Shown here: positions 14,659-22,522 of the stretch, one piece after another
How the letters are laid out: each line of letters begins with the position of its first letter
Position numbering within the stretch: the first letter of the stretch is position 1
Assembly (NCBI GenBank): GCA_002279765.1
Contig: NCCR01000057.1
Location: forward strand, 14,341-41,776
Source: Verrucomicrobia bacterium 12-59-8
GTDB lineage: Bacteria; Verrucomicrobiota; Verrucomicrobiae; Verrucomicrobiales; Verrucomicrobiaceae
DNA length: 27,436 nucleotides
Direction: 5' to 3'
The notes under the pieces: model-generated
What the model saw: only the letters and a program-made list of their open reading frames with translations
What the model was told of the DNA's origin: nothing
Database searches by the model: none
Made by a program: the position numbers and the translations under genes

Positions 14659-16755
14659 ATGGCCCTTCACAACGCCCATCCTGCCGGTAGATCTGGCGTT
14701 TTGCTCAGATCGCGTTGGACGACGGCGGCGGTCTGCCTGCTGCTGGCGCTGATGGTGCTGGCGCTGTTCTGGCAGTGTCGGCAGTTCGCCTTCGTCAATT
14801 TTGATGACAATGTCTTCGTTTATGAAAACAAGCATATCCTGCAGGGGCTCACTTGGCAGAATGCGTCCTGGTCGTTGACAGCGGGCATCGGCAGGGACTC
14901 AACAGATGCCGATTTCTGGAGGCCGTTGAGCTTCATGTCGCACATGCTCGATGTCAGTCTCTTTGGCCTGAACGCAGGGGCGCATCACCTGATGAGCGTG
15001 GCGCTCCACATGCTGACGACGGTGGCTTTGTTTCTGGTGTTGAAGGCAATGACCAGCCGCCTGTGGTGTTCGGCCTTCGTGGCCGCGTTCTTTGCGGTTC
15101 ATCCGCTTCATGTCGAGTCGGTTGCCTGGGTGGCGGAGCGCAAAGATGTGCTCAGCGGCCTTTTTTTTGTGCTCACGCTTGGGGCCTACCTGCGCTTTGT
15201 TCGGCAGCCGTTTCAGTGGGGCAGTTACCTGTTGGTGCTGCTCTTGTGTGCGATGTCGATGATGAGCAAGCCGATGCTTGTCACACTGCCTTGCGTCCTG
15301 CTCCTGCTGGATTTCTGGCCGCTGGGGCGCACACGGACTGTCGCGGTGAAGCGGCTGTTGGCAGAGAAGATTCCGATGTTTGTCATGGTGGTCATCGTGT
15401 CGGGCTTAACTCTCACCCTGCCTGGCAATAAGTCTGCCGAAGCATGGGCTGGCCTGCCGTGGTATTATAGCACAGGCAATGCGGTCCTATCCTATGGTGT
15501 TTACCTCAGGCAAACCCTCTGGCCTGACGGCTTGACATGTTTTTACCTCTTTCCCGGGTGGAATCTGAACTTTGGGAGCGTCGCCGTCGCCGCAGTGGTG
15601 CTGGCAGCCATCTCCTCCTGGGCAGTCTGGCACCGCAAAAAAATGCCAAGCGTCCTCGTCGGCTGGTTGTGGTATCTGGGCATGCTCGTGCCGGTGATTG
15701 GACTGTTCATGCAGGCCGGTGGTCAGGCACATGCAGACCGTTACACCTATTTGCCAATGATCGGACTGAGCATGATGGTTGTCTGGCCTCTCGCAGACTG
15801 GGCCGGGACGCGGAGATCCCGCCGCATGGCGCTGGGTGGCGCAGCAGTCACCGTCCTCATCGTACTGATGATCCTCGCTCATACCCAGGTTTCCCATTGG
15901 CGGGACACTCGCAGCCTCCTGACAAATTTGCTCAGAAGCACTCCGGATGATCCGACCGTTTACGCCAACCTCGGCACCACGTTGATCGAAATGGGGCAAA
16001 CCCAGGAGGCCGTGGCCAGTTTTGAGCGGGCTTTGTCGCTCAATCCATCTCAACCGGTTGCTCGTCTCAATCTGGGGCTCATCCTGCTCCGCGCGGGACG
16101 CTTGGATGAGGCGGCGGTTCATTTGCGGGACGCGGTCAAAGTGAACCCCAAATCGGCCGAAGCTCATCACGGCCTCGCTTATATCCTTCTCCAGCAAGGT
16201 GATTTGGAGCAGGCCATCCGCCATTTCCAGCAGGCGGCGGACCTTCATCCCGATGTCGGCAACTGCCTCAACCTCGGCAACGCCCAGCTCCAGGCGGGAC
16301 AGTTTGCCAAGGCCATCGACAGCTACCTGAAGGTGATCGCCGCAGATCCGCGTCATGCCGACGCCCACTACTGCCTGGGCATGGCGTATGCCAGACTTGG
16401 CAGGCTGGACTCGGCAGTGAACCACTATCAATCCGCTCTGCTGGCCAGTCCCGGCCATCTTCCCTCCCTGAACAACCTGGCATGGTTGCTGGCCACCAGC
16501 AGGATTGAAACGTTGCGCAATGGCGCAAAGGCGGTGGCCTTGGCGGAACAGGCCTTGCAACTGCCCGGCGCGAGCAAGGCTTATCTGATGCGTACGCTCG
16601 CCGCCGCCCATGCCGAAGCCGGAGATTATGACAAGGCGGGTCAAATCGCACTCCAGGCGGCTGCAATCGCCAGCTCAGAAGGCAACACGGGACTGGCTCA
16701 GGAAATCCTGCGTGAGAGAAATGCATTTCTTTCCGGTGCTCCTTGGCGGGAATGA
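14659..16755 (+). CDS. TMTC-like polytopic membrane protein with C-terminal TPR repeats
   Basis: The 698-residue protein has a glycosyltransferase-C-like membrane half (about 1-420, about ten hydrophobic segments) and a TPR half (about 430-690). The first loop carries NFDDNVFVYENKHI, where the acidic pair is typical of GT-C enzymes, and later the marker AVHPLHVESVAWVAERKDVLSGLFF of TMTC-type bacterial proteins. TPR units are clear: YANLGTTLIEMGQTQEAV, ARLNLGLILLRAGRLDEA, AHHGLAYILLQQGDLEQA, AHYCLGMAYARLGRLDSA. In eukaryotes TMTC proteins O-mannosylate cadherins; bacterial relatives are unproven but may glycosylate exported proteins using a lipid-linked sugar. The neighbouring glycosyltransferase fusion could supply that donor, which is inference. 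Confidence 0.85.
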   Translation: MALHNAHPAGRSGVLLRSRWTTAAVCLLLALMVLALFWQCRQFAFVNFDDNVFVYENKHILQGLTWQNASWSLTAGIGRDSTDADFWRPLSFMSHMLDVSLFGLNAGAHHLMSVALHMLTTVALFLVLKAMTSRLWCSAFVAAFFAVHPLHVESVAWVAERKDVLSGLFFVLTLGAYLRFVRQPFQWGSYLLVLLLCAMSMMSKPMLVTLPCVLLLLDFWPLGRTRTVAVKRLLAEKIPMFVMVVIVSGLTLTLPGNKSAEAWAGLPWYYSTGNAVLSYGVYLRQTLWPDGLTCFYLFPGWNLNFGSVAVAAVVLAAISSWAVWHRKKMPSVLVGWLWYLGMLVPVIGLFMQAGGQAHADRYTYLPMIGLSMMVVWPLADWAGTRRSRRMALGGAAVTVLIVLMILAHTQVSHWRDTRSLLTNLLRSTPDDPTVYANLGTTLIEMGQTQEAVASFERALSLNPSQPVARLNLGLILLRAGRLDEAAVHLRDAVKVNPKSAEAHHGLAYILLQQGDLEQAIRHFQQAADLHPDVGNCLNLGNAQLQAGQFAKAIDSYLKVIAADPRHADAHYCLGMAYARLGRLDSAVNHYQSALLASPGHLPSLNNLAWLLATSRIETLRNGAKAVALAEQALQLPGASKAYLMRTLAAAHAEAGDYDKAGQIALQAAAIASSEGNTGLAQEILRERNAFLSGAPWRE

Positions 16756-16831
16756 CACTACTGGCCGCAGCCTGCAAGTGAAGCCATCAAAGGTCATGAT
16801 TCATTACCACAGGGCATGAACTTGTGAAGCA

Positions 16832-16877
16832 GGAAGCATTGGAGGAATGACGGCGGCGGCGCGAATGCACCGTCGTT
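16832..16877 (+). repeat. pirin leader, second copy of the 12816-12861 sequence
   Basis: These 46 bases before the pirin ATG are 37/46 identical, without gaps, to 12816-12861. The best ribosome-site-like sequence, GGAGGAATGACGG, sits about 35 bases before the ATG, too far for normal initiation, so the leader may have another role. Confidence 0.55.
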
Positions 16878-17579
16878 ATGAAACTCAAACTTAGACTCTC
16901 CAACGAACGCGGGCACGCCGAACACGGCTGGCTCGACAGCTACCACACCTTCAGCTTTGCCGATTACTACGATCCAGAGCACATGGGCTATCGCAGTCTG
17001 CGTGTGATCAATCAGGACATCATCACCGGCGGCGCTGGATTCCCCACCCATCCGCATCGCGACATGGAAATCTTCAGCTACGTCCTCTACGGCGCTCTCG
17101 CGCACAAGGACAGCATGGGCAACGGCCGCACCCTTCTCCCCGGCCAGATCCAGCTCATGAGCGCAGGCAGCGGTGTCACCCACAGCGAGTTCAATCCCTC
17201 CCAGACGGAACCCGGCAGCCTCCTCCAAATCTGGATTCGCCCACGTCAAAATGGTCTGAAGCCCAGCTACACCGAGTGGCACCCCAAGCCCGAACATGAA
17301 ACCGCCGAGAAGGTCCTCGTCATCTCCTCCGACGGCCGCGACGGTTCTGCCACGATCCATCAAGACGCCGACATCTACCGCGTGCGTCTTGCCGAAGGAA
17401 AGTCAACCACCCACGAAGTCACCGCCGGTCGCGGTGCCTGGCTCCAGCTCATCAAAGGCACCCTCACCGCCAATGGCACCACGCTGAATCCCGGCGACGC
17501 CATCAGCACCGACGATGCCGGCACCCTAACCCTCACCGCCACCCAAAACGCCGAAGCCCTCCTCTTCGACCTCGCCTAA
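16878..17579 (+). CDS. pirin-family cupin protein (quercetinase-like)
   Basis: The 233-residue protein is a bicupin of the pirin/YhaK/YhhW type. It has the N-terminal GWLDSYHTFSFADYYDP, the metal site HPHRDMEIF (His58, His60) and GVTHSEFN (His102, Glu104), and LQIWIRP. YhhW and human pirin oxidise quercetin in vitro, and bacterial pirins are often beside oxidative or electrophile stress genes. It is cytoplasmic. It heads a plus-strand run with DoxX (43-bp gap), VOC protein, rhodanese-YceI and nitroreductase. A truncated copy of its 5' region lies at 12816. Confidence 0.95.
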   Translation: MKLKLRLSNERGHAEHGWLDSYHTFSFADYYDPEHMGYRSLRVINQDIITGGAGFPTHPHRDMEIFSYVLYGALAHKDSMGNGRTLLPGQIQLMSAGSGVTHSEFNPSQTEPGSLLQIWIRPRQNGLKPSYTEWHPKPEHETAEKVLVISSDGRDGSATIHQDADIYRVRLAEGKSTTHEVTAGRGAWLQLIKGTLTANGTTLNPGDAISTDDAGTLTLTATQNAEALLFDLA

Positions 17580-17622
17580 TCCCAACCCAAAAACAGTAAA
17601 TAACCGTCAACACCCCACCCGT

Positions 17623-18000
17623 ATGAAACACATCCCTACCATCGCCCGCCTCCTCCTTGGCCTCATCTTCACCGTCTTCGGTGCCAACATGTGGCTCCAC
17701 TTCATCCCGATTCCTCCGCCCCCGGAAGGTCCTGCCGCCAACTTCATGTTCGCCATCTACGGCAGCGGCTACCTCACCGTGGTCAAGGTCTTGGAAGTCG
17801 TCGGCGGAGTGCTCCTCCTCAGCGGTCGCTTCACCAATCTGGCCCTCACCCTCGTCGGCCCAGTCGTGGTAAACATCGCCCTCTACCACTTCTTCCTCGT
17901 CAAAGGCGGCTATGAAATGCCAGTCGTGCTCGGTGTGCTGTCCCTCGTGGCCCTCTCCGGCCGCAGAGGCTTCCTCGGAGCCCTCTTCGCCGCTAAATAA
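17623..18000 (+). CDS. DoxX-family membrane protein
   Basis: The 125-residue protein is nearly all hydrophobic, with four predicted transmembrane helices: ARLLLGLIFTVFGANMW, a GYLTVVKVLEVVGGVLLLSG segment, LALTLVGPVVVNIALYHFFL and a final helix near the C-terminus. This is the DoxX/DUF4267-like four-helix pattern. In Bacillus the DoxX protein CatD is encoded with the ring-cleavage dioxygenase CatE, and the same order (DoxX then VOC protein) occurs here. Function may be electron transfer with quinones at the membrane, but this is not shown. It starts 43 bp after pirin and is followed by a strong hairpin. Confidence 0.88.
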   Translation: MKHIPTIARLLLGLIFTVFGANMWLHFIPIPPPPEGPAANFMFAIYGSGYLTVVKVLEVVGGVLLLSGRFTNLALTLVGPVVVNIALYHFFLVKGGYEMPVVLGVLSLVALSGRRGFLGALFAAK

Positions 18001-18012
18001 TGCATCCCCACG

Positions 18013-18053
18013 CGGGCCGGATTCGTCACTGAATCCGGCTCGCTTCTTTACTC
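18013..18053 (+). terminator. 12-bp hairpin between the DoxX and VOC genes
   Basis: CGGGCCGGATTC, loop GTCACT, GAATCCGGCTCG (18013-18042) forms a 12-bp stem with one G-U pair, followed by CTTCTTTACTC. This looks like an intrinsic terminator with an imperfect T-run, 12 bp after the DoxX stop, so pirin-DoxX and the genes from the VOC protein onward may be separate or partly coupled units. Confidence 0.65.
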
Positions 18054-18074
18054 CCTCATCCCCACTTCAACTTC

Positions 18075-18569
18075 ATGAGCACGCCGATCCATCCCGCCGT
18101 CCGCATCGGCCACGTCCATCTTAAAGTGGCTGATCTGGAGCGCTCACTCGCCTTCTACTGCGGCGTGCTCGGTTTTGCAATCACCCAGCGCTACGGCACC
18201 CAGGCCGCCTTTGTCTCGGCCGGCGGTTATCATCATCACATCGGCCTGAACACCTGGGAAAGCCGTGGAGGCAAAGCCCCACCTCGCGGCACCACCGGTT
18301 TGTTTCATGTGGCGATTCTCTATCCCGACCGCGCCTCGCTGGCAGATGCCCTGCGCCGTCTCATCAAACACAGCATCCCTCTCGACGGTGCCTCCGACCA
18401 CGGCGTCAGTGAGGCCCTCTACCTCAACGATCCCGATGGCAACGGCCTCGAACTCTACGTGGACCGCGATCCCTCCGAATGGCCGCGCAATGCCCAGGGC
18501 GAACTCAGCATGATCACCGACTCCCTCGACCTCGACGCCCTCCTGGCGGAATCACCACTACAGCCATGA
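18075..18569 (+). CDS. VOC-family protein, catechol 2,3-dioxygenase (CatE)-like
   Basis: The 164-residue single-module protein begins RIGHVHLKVADLERSLAFYCGVLGF, the classic VOC entry, and shows a plausible metal triad of His13, His78 (GLFHVAIL) and Glu127 (NGLELYVDR). NDPDGNGLELY and the length match CatE-like ring-cleavage dioxygenases and related glyoxalase-fold enzymes. In Bacillus CatE opens catechol and protects against quinone formation. The stop overlaps the next start in ATGA, so translation with the rhodanese-YceI gene is probably coupled. The exact reaction, whether dioxygenase, lyase or isomerase, cannot be read from sequence. Confidence 0.88.
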   Translation: MSTPIHPAVRIGHVHLKVADLERSLAFYCGVLGFAITQRYGTQAAFVSAGGYHHHIGLNTWESRGGKAPPRGTTGLFHVAILYPDRASLADALRRLIKHSIPLDGASDHGVSEALYLNDPDGNGLELYVDRDPSEWPRNAQGELSMITDSLDLDALLAESPLQP

Positions 18570-19459
18570 AAATGATCTCCGCCACCGAACTCAACGCACA
18601 CAAGGGCACCACTACGCTCATACATGTCCTGCCTGAGGAGCACTTCCTCTGCGAGCATCTTCCAGGCGCGGTGAATGCCTGTGTGTATGAAACAATCTTT
18701 CCTTCCAAGGTTGCCGAACTCGTCCCCGATAAAACCTTATCAGTCATCGTCTATGGCGCAGGCGGCGATTCCCTGGATGCCACCACCGCAGCAGAAAAGC
18801 TGACGAAGGCAGGCTACACCAACCTGACAGTTTTCCCCGGCGGTATCGCCGAATGGCGGAGCAACAATCTTCCGCTGGAAGGCACTCAAGCAGAAGTCGG
18901 TCTATCAACACCCCACGGCCACTACGAACTCGACACCGAAACCAGCATCGTCCGCTGGACGGGCCGCAATCTCTTCAATCATCATCAAGGCACGCTCAAG
19001 CTCTCCAGCGGCCACATCGAAGTTCAAAACGGCATCCTTCAATCCGCCCGCTTCACCCTCGACATGAACACCATCGCCTGTGAAGACCTCGTGGACACCA
19101 CCTACAACGCCATGCTCATCCGCCACCTGCGCGACGACGACTTCTTCGCCGTGGATCGCTTCCCGACAGCCGAGTTCGTCTGCGACCGCGCAGATCCGCT
19201 CCCATCCTGTACACCCGGCACACCAAACTACACCCTGCATGGCAGCATGACCCTGCGTGGCGTCACACAGCCCCTGAGCTTTTCCGCCGTCATTGCCGCT
19301 GCAGACGCAGATCATCTCACCGGTCAGGCACAGTTCGAGCTCGACCGCACCCAATTCGGCAGCCACTACGGCTCCGGAAGACTGTTCGCCTTCCTCGGCA
19401 AACACGTCGTCAACGACAATGTCCACCTCCACATCAAACTTCACGCCGAGCGCAGATAA
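18566..19459 (+). CDS. rhodanese-like domain (catalytic Cys missing) fused to YceI domain
   Basis: Residues 1 to about 105 form a rhodanese-like domain: ISATELNAHKG, HLPGAVNA, then VIVYGAGGDSLDATTAAEKL and GYTNLTVFPGGIAEW. The active-site cysteine, expected after VY, is replaced by Gly64, so sulfur transfer is unlikely. Residues about 118-297 form a YceI-type lipocalin-like barrel (GHYELDTETSIVRWTGRN, DLVDTTYNAMLIRHLRDDDFF, MTLRGVTQPLSF). YceI proteins bind polyprenoids and are normally exported, but no signal peptide is present, so this one should be cytoplasmic. The start at 18566 overlaps the VOC stop (ATGA). The rhodanese part may serve for binding or regulation. Confidence 0.9.
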   Translation: MKMISATELNAHKGTTTLIHVLPEEHFLCEHLPGAVNACVYETIFPSKVAELVPDKTLSVIVYGAGGDSLDATTAAEKLTKAGYTNLTVFPGGIAEWRSNNLPLEGTQAEVGLSTPHGHYELDTETSIVRWTGRNLFNHHQGTLKLSSGHIEVQNGILQSARFTLDMNTIACEDLVDTTYNAMLIRHLRDDDFFAVDRFPTAEFVCDRADPLPSCTPGTPNYTLHGSMTLRGVTQPLSFSAVIAAADADHLTGQAQFELDRTQFGSHYGSGRLFAFLGKHVVNDNVHLHIKLHAERR

Positions 19460-19490
19460 CCTTAAACTTTAAACCTGAAACAACACTCCC

Positions 19491-20096
19491 ATGAACACCC
19501 TCGAAGCCATCAACTCCCGCCGCGCCATCAAGCACTACGACCCCGCTCACCACATGACTGAAGCGGAAATCCACCAGCTTCTCGAAGCCGCCATGCAGGC
19601 CCCCAGCGCCTTTAACATTCAAAACTGCCGTTTCGTCACCGTGCTCGATCCTGAAGTGCGGAAGCAAATCCGCGCCGCCGCTTGGGATCAGGCCCAGGTC
19701 ACCGAGTCCTCGCTGCTCATCGTCATGTGCGCCGACAAAGACGCATGGAAGAAAGACGCCGCCCGCTACTGGAAAAATGCACCGCAGCAGGTTCAGGACT
19801 TTCTCGTGCCCGCCATCGGTCAGTACTACGAAGGCCGCGATCAGGTGCAGCGCGACGAATGCATGCGCTCCTGCGGTCTCGCCGGCATGACCATCATGCT
19901 CGCCGCCAAAGCCATGGGCTACGACTCCTGCCCCATGGACGGATTCGATTTCGACGCCGTTGCGAAAATCATCAAGCTCCCTGAAGATCACGTCATCTCC
20001 TTCATGATCGCCGTCGGCAAAGGCACCCAGCCAGCCTGGGCCAAGCCCGGGCAGCTCTCCTATGACGAAGTGGTCATCCGGGATCAGTTCAATTGA
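19491..20096 (+). CDS. nitroreductase-family FMN oxidoreductase
   Basis: The 201-residue protein has the FMN-binding N-terminus INSRRAIKHYDP, QAPSAFNIQNCRFV, and GMTIMLAAKAMGYDSCPMDGF before a MIAVGKG end, all standard for NfsB/YodC-type nitroreductases. Members reduce quinones and nitroaromatics with NAD(P)H. It starts 31 bp after the rhodanese-YceI stop and is probably the last gene of that unit. The pairing with DoxX and a CatE-like protein parallels YodB/CatR-controlled quinone defence in Bacillus, though no such repressor is in the window. Confidence 0.93.
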   Translation: MNTLEAINSRRAIKHYDPAHHMTEAEIHQLLEAAMQAPSAFNIQNCRFVTVLDPEVRKQIRAAAWDQAQVTESSLLIVMCADKDAWKKDAARYWKNAPQQVQDFLVPAIGQYYEGRDQVQRDECMRSCGLAGMTIMLAAKAMGYDSCPMDGFDFDAVAKIIKLPEDHVISFMIAVGKGTQPAWAKPGQLSYDEVVIRDQFN

Positions 20097-20179
20097 GCGT
20101 GTCACAATAGACCGACGAGAATGGCTGCTCCCATATATCACCAGACTCAGTCCTGTTATCTCTCAGTTGCTCATTTCTT

Positions 20180-20243
20180 GAAGGCCAACGGCCTTCCGTA
20201 ATATAGCCCAGGGGTGCCGAGCGTTAGCGAGTGCTCCCCTGGG
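20180..20243. repeat. repeat-like element with two perfect hairpins, inside the lost rpiB 5' end
   Basis: GAAGGCC-AAC-GGCCTTC (20180-20196) is followed by CCCAGGGG ... CCCCTGGG (20207-20214 with 20236-20243; 21-base loop). Paired hairpins of this kind are scattered as intergenic repeats in verrucomicrobial and planctomycete genomes, from memory. The unit likely extends toward about 20370, through a C-rich stretch without recognisable protein. Confidence 0.6.
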
Positions 20244-20378
20244 TATCACACCACAAATCCGGGAAGCAAAGCCAGCACCCTGCCGCACCCAAGTCTCACC
20301 AGCAGCGTCCCCCCCACGCCCCGCCGCAAGCCACAAGGTTCTCTCACCCCGGCATGTCACTCTGACGCAACAACACTT

Positions 20379-20753
20379 GTGAGTTTCTTGCTTGCTGCCG
20401 GTCATGCAGTGGAAAATTTCGGTACCCACTCCGAAGCTCCCGTGGACTACCCCCGCTTCATCCGCCCCGTCGCCGAAGCCGTCGCAGCGGGTCGGTTCGA
20501 GCGCGGCATCGTCCTCGGCGGTTCTGGCAATGGCGAAGCCATCGCCGCCAACCGCGTGCGCGGCATCCGCTGCGGCCTCTGCTGGAATCTCGAATCCGCC
20601 CGCCTCACCCGCCTCCACAACGACGCCAATGTGCTGTCTCTGGGAGAGCGCATGATGGACCTGCCCACCGCACTTCAAATCGTGGACGTGTTCCTCACCA
20701 CCACTTTCGAGGGCGGTCGCCACTTGGCGCGCATTCAGCAGCTCGATGAATGA
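20379..20753 (+). pseudogene. rpiB: RpiB/LacAB-type sugar-phosphate isomerase missing its N-terminus
   Basis: From GTG 20379 the frame reads VSFLLAAGHAVENFGTHS..DYP, then GIVLGGSGNGEAIAANRVRGIRCGLCW, ARLTRLHNDANVLSLGERM and a C-terminal FEGGRHLARI, all clear RpiB features including the GGSGNGEAIAANR loop. RpiB interconverts ribose 5-phosphate and ribulose 5-phosphate. The usual opening strand with the DHAG motif, which helps bind substrate, is absent; in its place upstream is a hairpin-rich repeat and C-rich filler. The frame stays open back to a GTG at 20214 but that part is not RpiB-like. About 20-25 residues are lost from a normal 145-150, so the protein is probably inactive. It overlaps the DMT gene by 8 bp. 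Confidence 0.75.
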
Positions 20754-21636
20754 CGCGCTTGTGATCAAGCCTCACACCACCTCCCGCTGGACCGCCGCCA
20801 TCCCCTGGCTCTTCGTGCTGCTATGGAGCAGCGGCTTCATCGGCTCAAAGCTCGGCGTGCCCTACGCCGAGCCGTTCACCTTTCTGACGCTGCGCTACTG
20901 CATCGTGCTCGCGATCCTGGTGCCCATCGCCCTGCTCACCCGTGCCCCATGGCCGCAAGGAAAGACACAGCTCGCCCACGTCGCCTTCGCTGGCCTCATG
21001 ATCCACGCCCTCTATCTCAGCGGCTGTGTCTGGTCTCTTCGCCTCGGCCTTCCAGCAGGCATCCTGAGTTTGGTCGTCTCCTTGCAGCCTCTCTTCACCG
21101 CAGCCTTTGCCGGCGTGGCCCTTGGCGAGCGCGTCTTGCCCCGCCAGTGGTCAGGCCTCGCACTCGGCTTCATCGGCACCGCACTCGTCGTGGCACACAA
21201 GACCGGCAGCGGCCTCACCTTCATCATGACCCTGCCTGCCATTGCCGCACTCATCGGCATCACGGTCGGCACCATGTGGCAGAAGCGTCATTGCCCCTCC
21301 TTCGATCTTCGCACCAGTACAGTGGTGCAATACGCCGCCAGTCTCCTCATCACCGCCTTCCTGGCCGTCACCACCGAGACCATGCAGATCCAGTGGAGCG
21401 GCCAGTTCGTCTTCGCCGTCCTCTGGGTCGCCCTCGTTCTCTCCATCGGCGCCATCAGCCTCCTCAATCACCTCATCCGCAGCGGCACCGCAGTAAACGT
21501 CGCCAGCCTCTTTTACACCGTCCCCGCCGTCACCGCCCTCATGGCTTGGGCCATCTTCGGCGAAACCCTCACCGGCCTCTCTCTCATCGGCATGGCCGTC
21601 GCCGTGCTCGGCGTCTGGCTCGCACGCGGCAAGTGA
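20746..21636 (+). CDS. DMT-superfamily (EamA) transporter
   Basis: The 296-residue protein has about ten transmembrane helices arranged as two EamA repeats. The first repeat opens WLFVLLWSSGFIGSKLGVPYAEPFTFLTLRY, and the second ends ALMAWAIFGETLTGLSLIGMAVAVLGVWLARG, both typical for RhaT/YdcZ-like drug/metabolite exporters. Substrates of such proteins include amino acids, nucleosides and toxic metabolites; none can be assigned. The ATG overlaps the rpiB-like stop by 8 bp (ATGAATGA), which suggests coupled translation, so expression may have been affected by the damage upstream. Confidence 0.92.
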   Translation: MNDALVIKPHTTSRWTAAIPWLFVLLWSSGFIGSKLGVPYAEPFTFLTLRYCIVLAILVPIALLTRAPWPQGKTQLAHVAFAGLMIHALYLSGCVWSLRLGLPAGILSLVVSLQPLFTAAFAGVALGERVLPRQWSGLALGFIGTALVVAHKTGSGLTFIMTLPAIAALIGITVGTMWQKRHCPSFDLRTSTVVQYAASLLITAFLAVTTETMQIQWSGQFVFAVLWVALVLSIGAISLLNHLIRSGTAVNVASLFYTVPAVTALMAWAIFGETLTGLSLIGMAVAVLGVWLARGK

Positions 21637-21768
21637 ACGGATGATGTAGTCTCGCATTAATCGGGGGACCTGATTTTCGCCAGCATGCATCGCATGAGCT
21701 ACGTCGAGTTCAGATGAACCCTCTCAAGAGGCAGATAGCACCGATCCATCCAGCGCTGTTCTGTAGTA

Positions 21769-21782
21769 CCGGCTTTAGCCGG
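21769..21782. repeat. CCGGC-TTTA-GCCGG palindromic repeat motif
   Basis: A perfect five-base stem with a TTTA loop lies in the gap after the DMT gene, flanked by GTAGTA and AATCCGG. This motif is a recurrent intergenic repeat in several verrucomicrobial genomes, from memory; only one copy is seen here. Confidence 0.5.
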
Positions 21783-21916
21783 AATCCGGTCTGAAATTTG
21801 CTTTTGCAACCCCCAGAGTTCGATGAGTGCGTTTAACGCGCGCCCCACTGGCTTCAGTAGGCTCGTGTCAGTTCTGTGAGTTGAATTCCTGCAATCCTGC
21901 CTTACCTCGCCCCGTC

Positions 21917-22474
21917 ATGATACTCCTCCGCTCCTTCATCGCCGCCTCATTCTTGGCTCAGGCTCTCCATGCCGATGAACCCAAAACTCCACCGCCACCG
22001 GAACTCAAGATTCTCACGGAGACCTTGGTGAATGCTATCAAGTCAAATGATGCCGCCGCCCTCGCCGCCTGCTGGCACTCGCCCGAAGTCTTGGCAAAAC
22101 TCAAAGCGGACGAGGCCCTCGCCGCCTCCGGCACCTCCCCCACCGAGATCAATGTAGCCAAGGAGCGCGAGAAAGAACTGAAACGCCGCGAAAAGGACAT
22201 GCTGCGCAACAAGCAGCGCATCGATGAAATCCGCGCCCTCGTCACCAAATACTTTGGCAATCTGGACGGACTGAAACTCGTGGAGCTGGAAGTCGATCCC
22301 GATGACGATGTCGCCGACCCTGAAGCAGCCTTTGACGAAGTGGATATCCATCTCCTCGCCGCAGACGGTACCAAGCTCCGAATAGAACTGGACGACGCCC
22401 TCCGCATCGAAGGCGTGTGGAAGTTCAAGGGCCGCGTTGAGGATAAATTGTGCATCGAGCTCACCGACCCGTGA
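21917..22474 (+). CDS. secreted protein of unknown function
   Basis: The 185-residue protein has a signal peptide (MILLRSFIAASFLAQALHA, probable cleavage before DEPK), then a mostly helical charged region (KEREKELKRREKDMLRNKQRIDEIRALV) that may form a short coiled coil. The C-terminal half alternates strands and acidic turns (LEVDPDDDVADPEAAFDEVDIHLLAADG). The general shape (helix pair, then strands ending in KFKGRVEDKLCIE) recalls NTF2-like accessory proteins, but no family is recognised. The ATG at 21917 is chosen because it starts the signal peptide; the frame is open 90 bp further upstream. It precedes KefF by 48 bp on the same strand. Confidence 0.72.
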   Translation: MILLRSFIAASFLAQALHADEPKTPPPPELKILTETLVNAIKSNDAAALAACWHSPEVLAKLKADEALAASGTSPTEINVAKEREKELKRREKDMLRNKQRIDEIRALVTKYFGNLDGLKLVELEVDPDDDVADPEAAFDEVDIHLLAADGTKLRIELDDALRIEGVWKFKGRVEDKLCIELTDP

Positions 22475-22522
22475 AAACGATTGCCGCGCCATTCTGAGCG
22501 GCCATGCTGCTGCTCATTCATC

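Noticed and set aside
15487..16644. Minus-strand open frame of 385 codons opposite the TPR protein
   Set aside because: The plus strand encodes unmistakable TPR repeats; the antisense frame is a mirror of their codon pattern.
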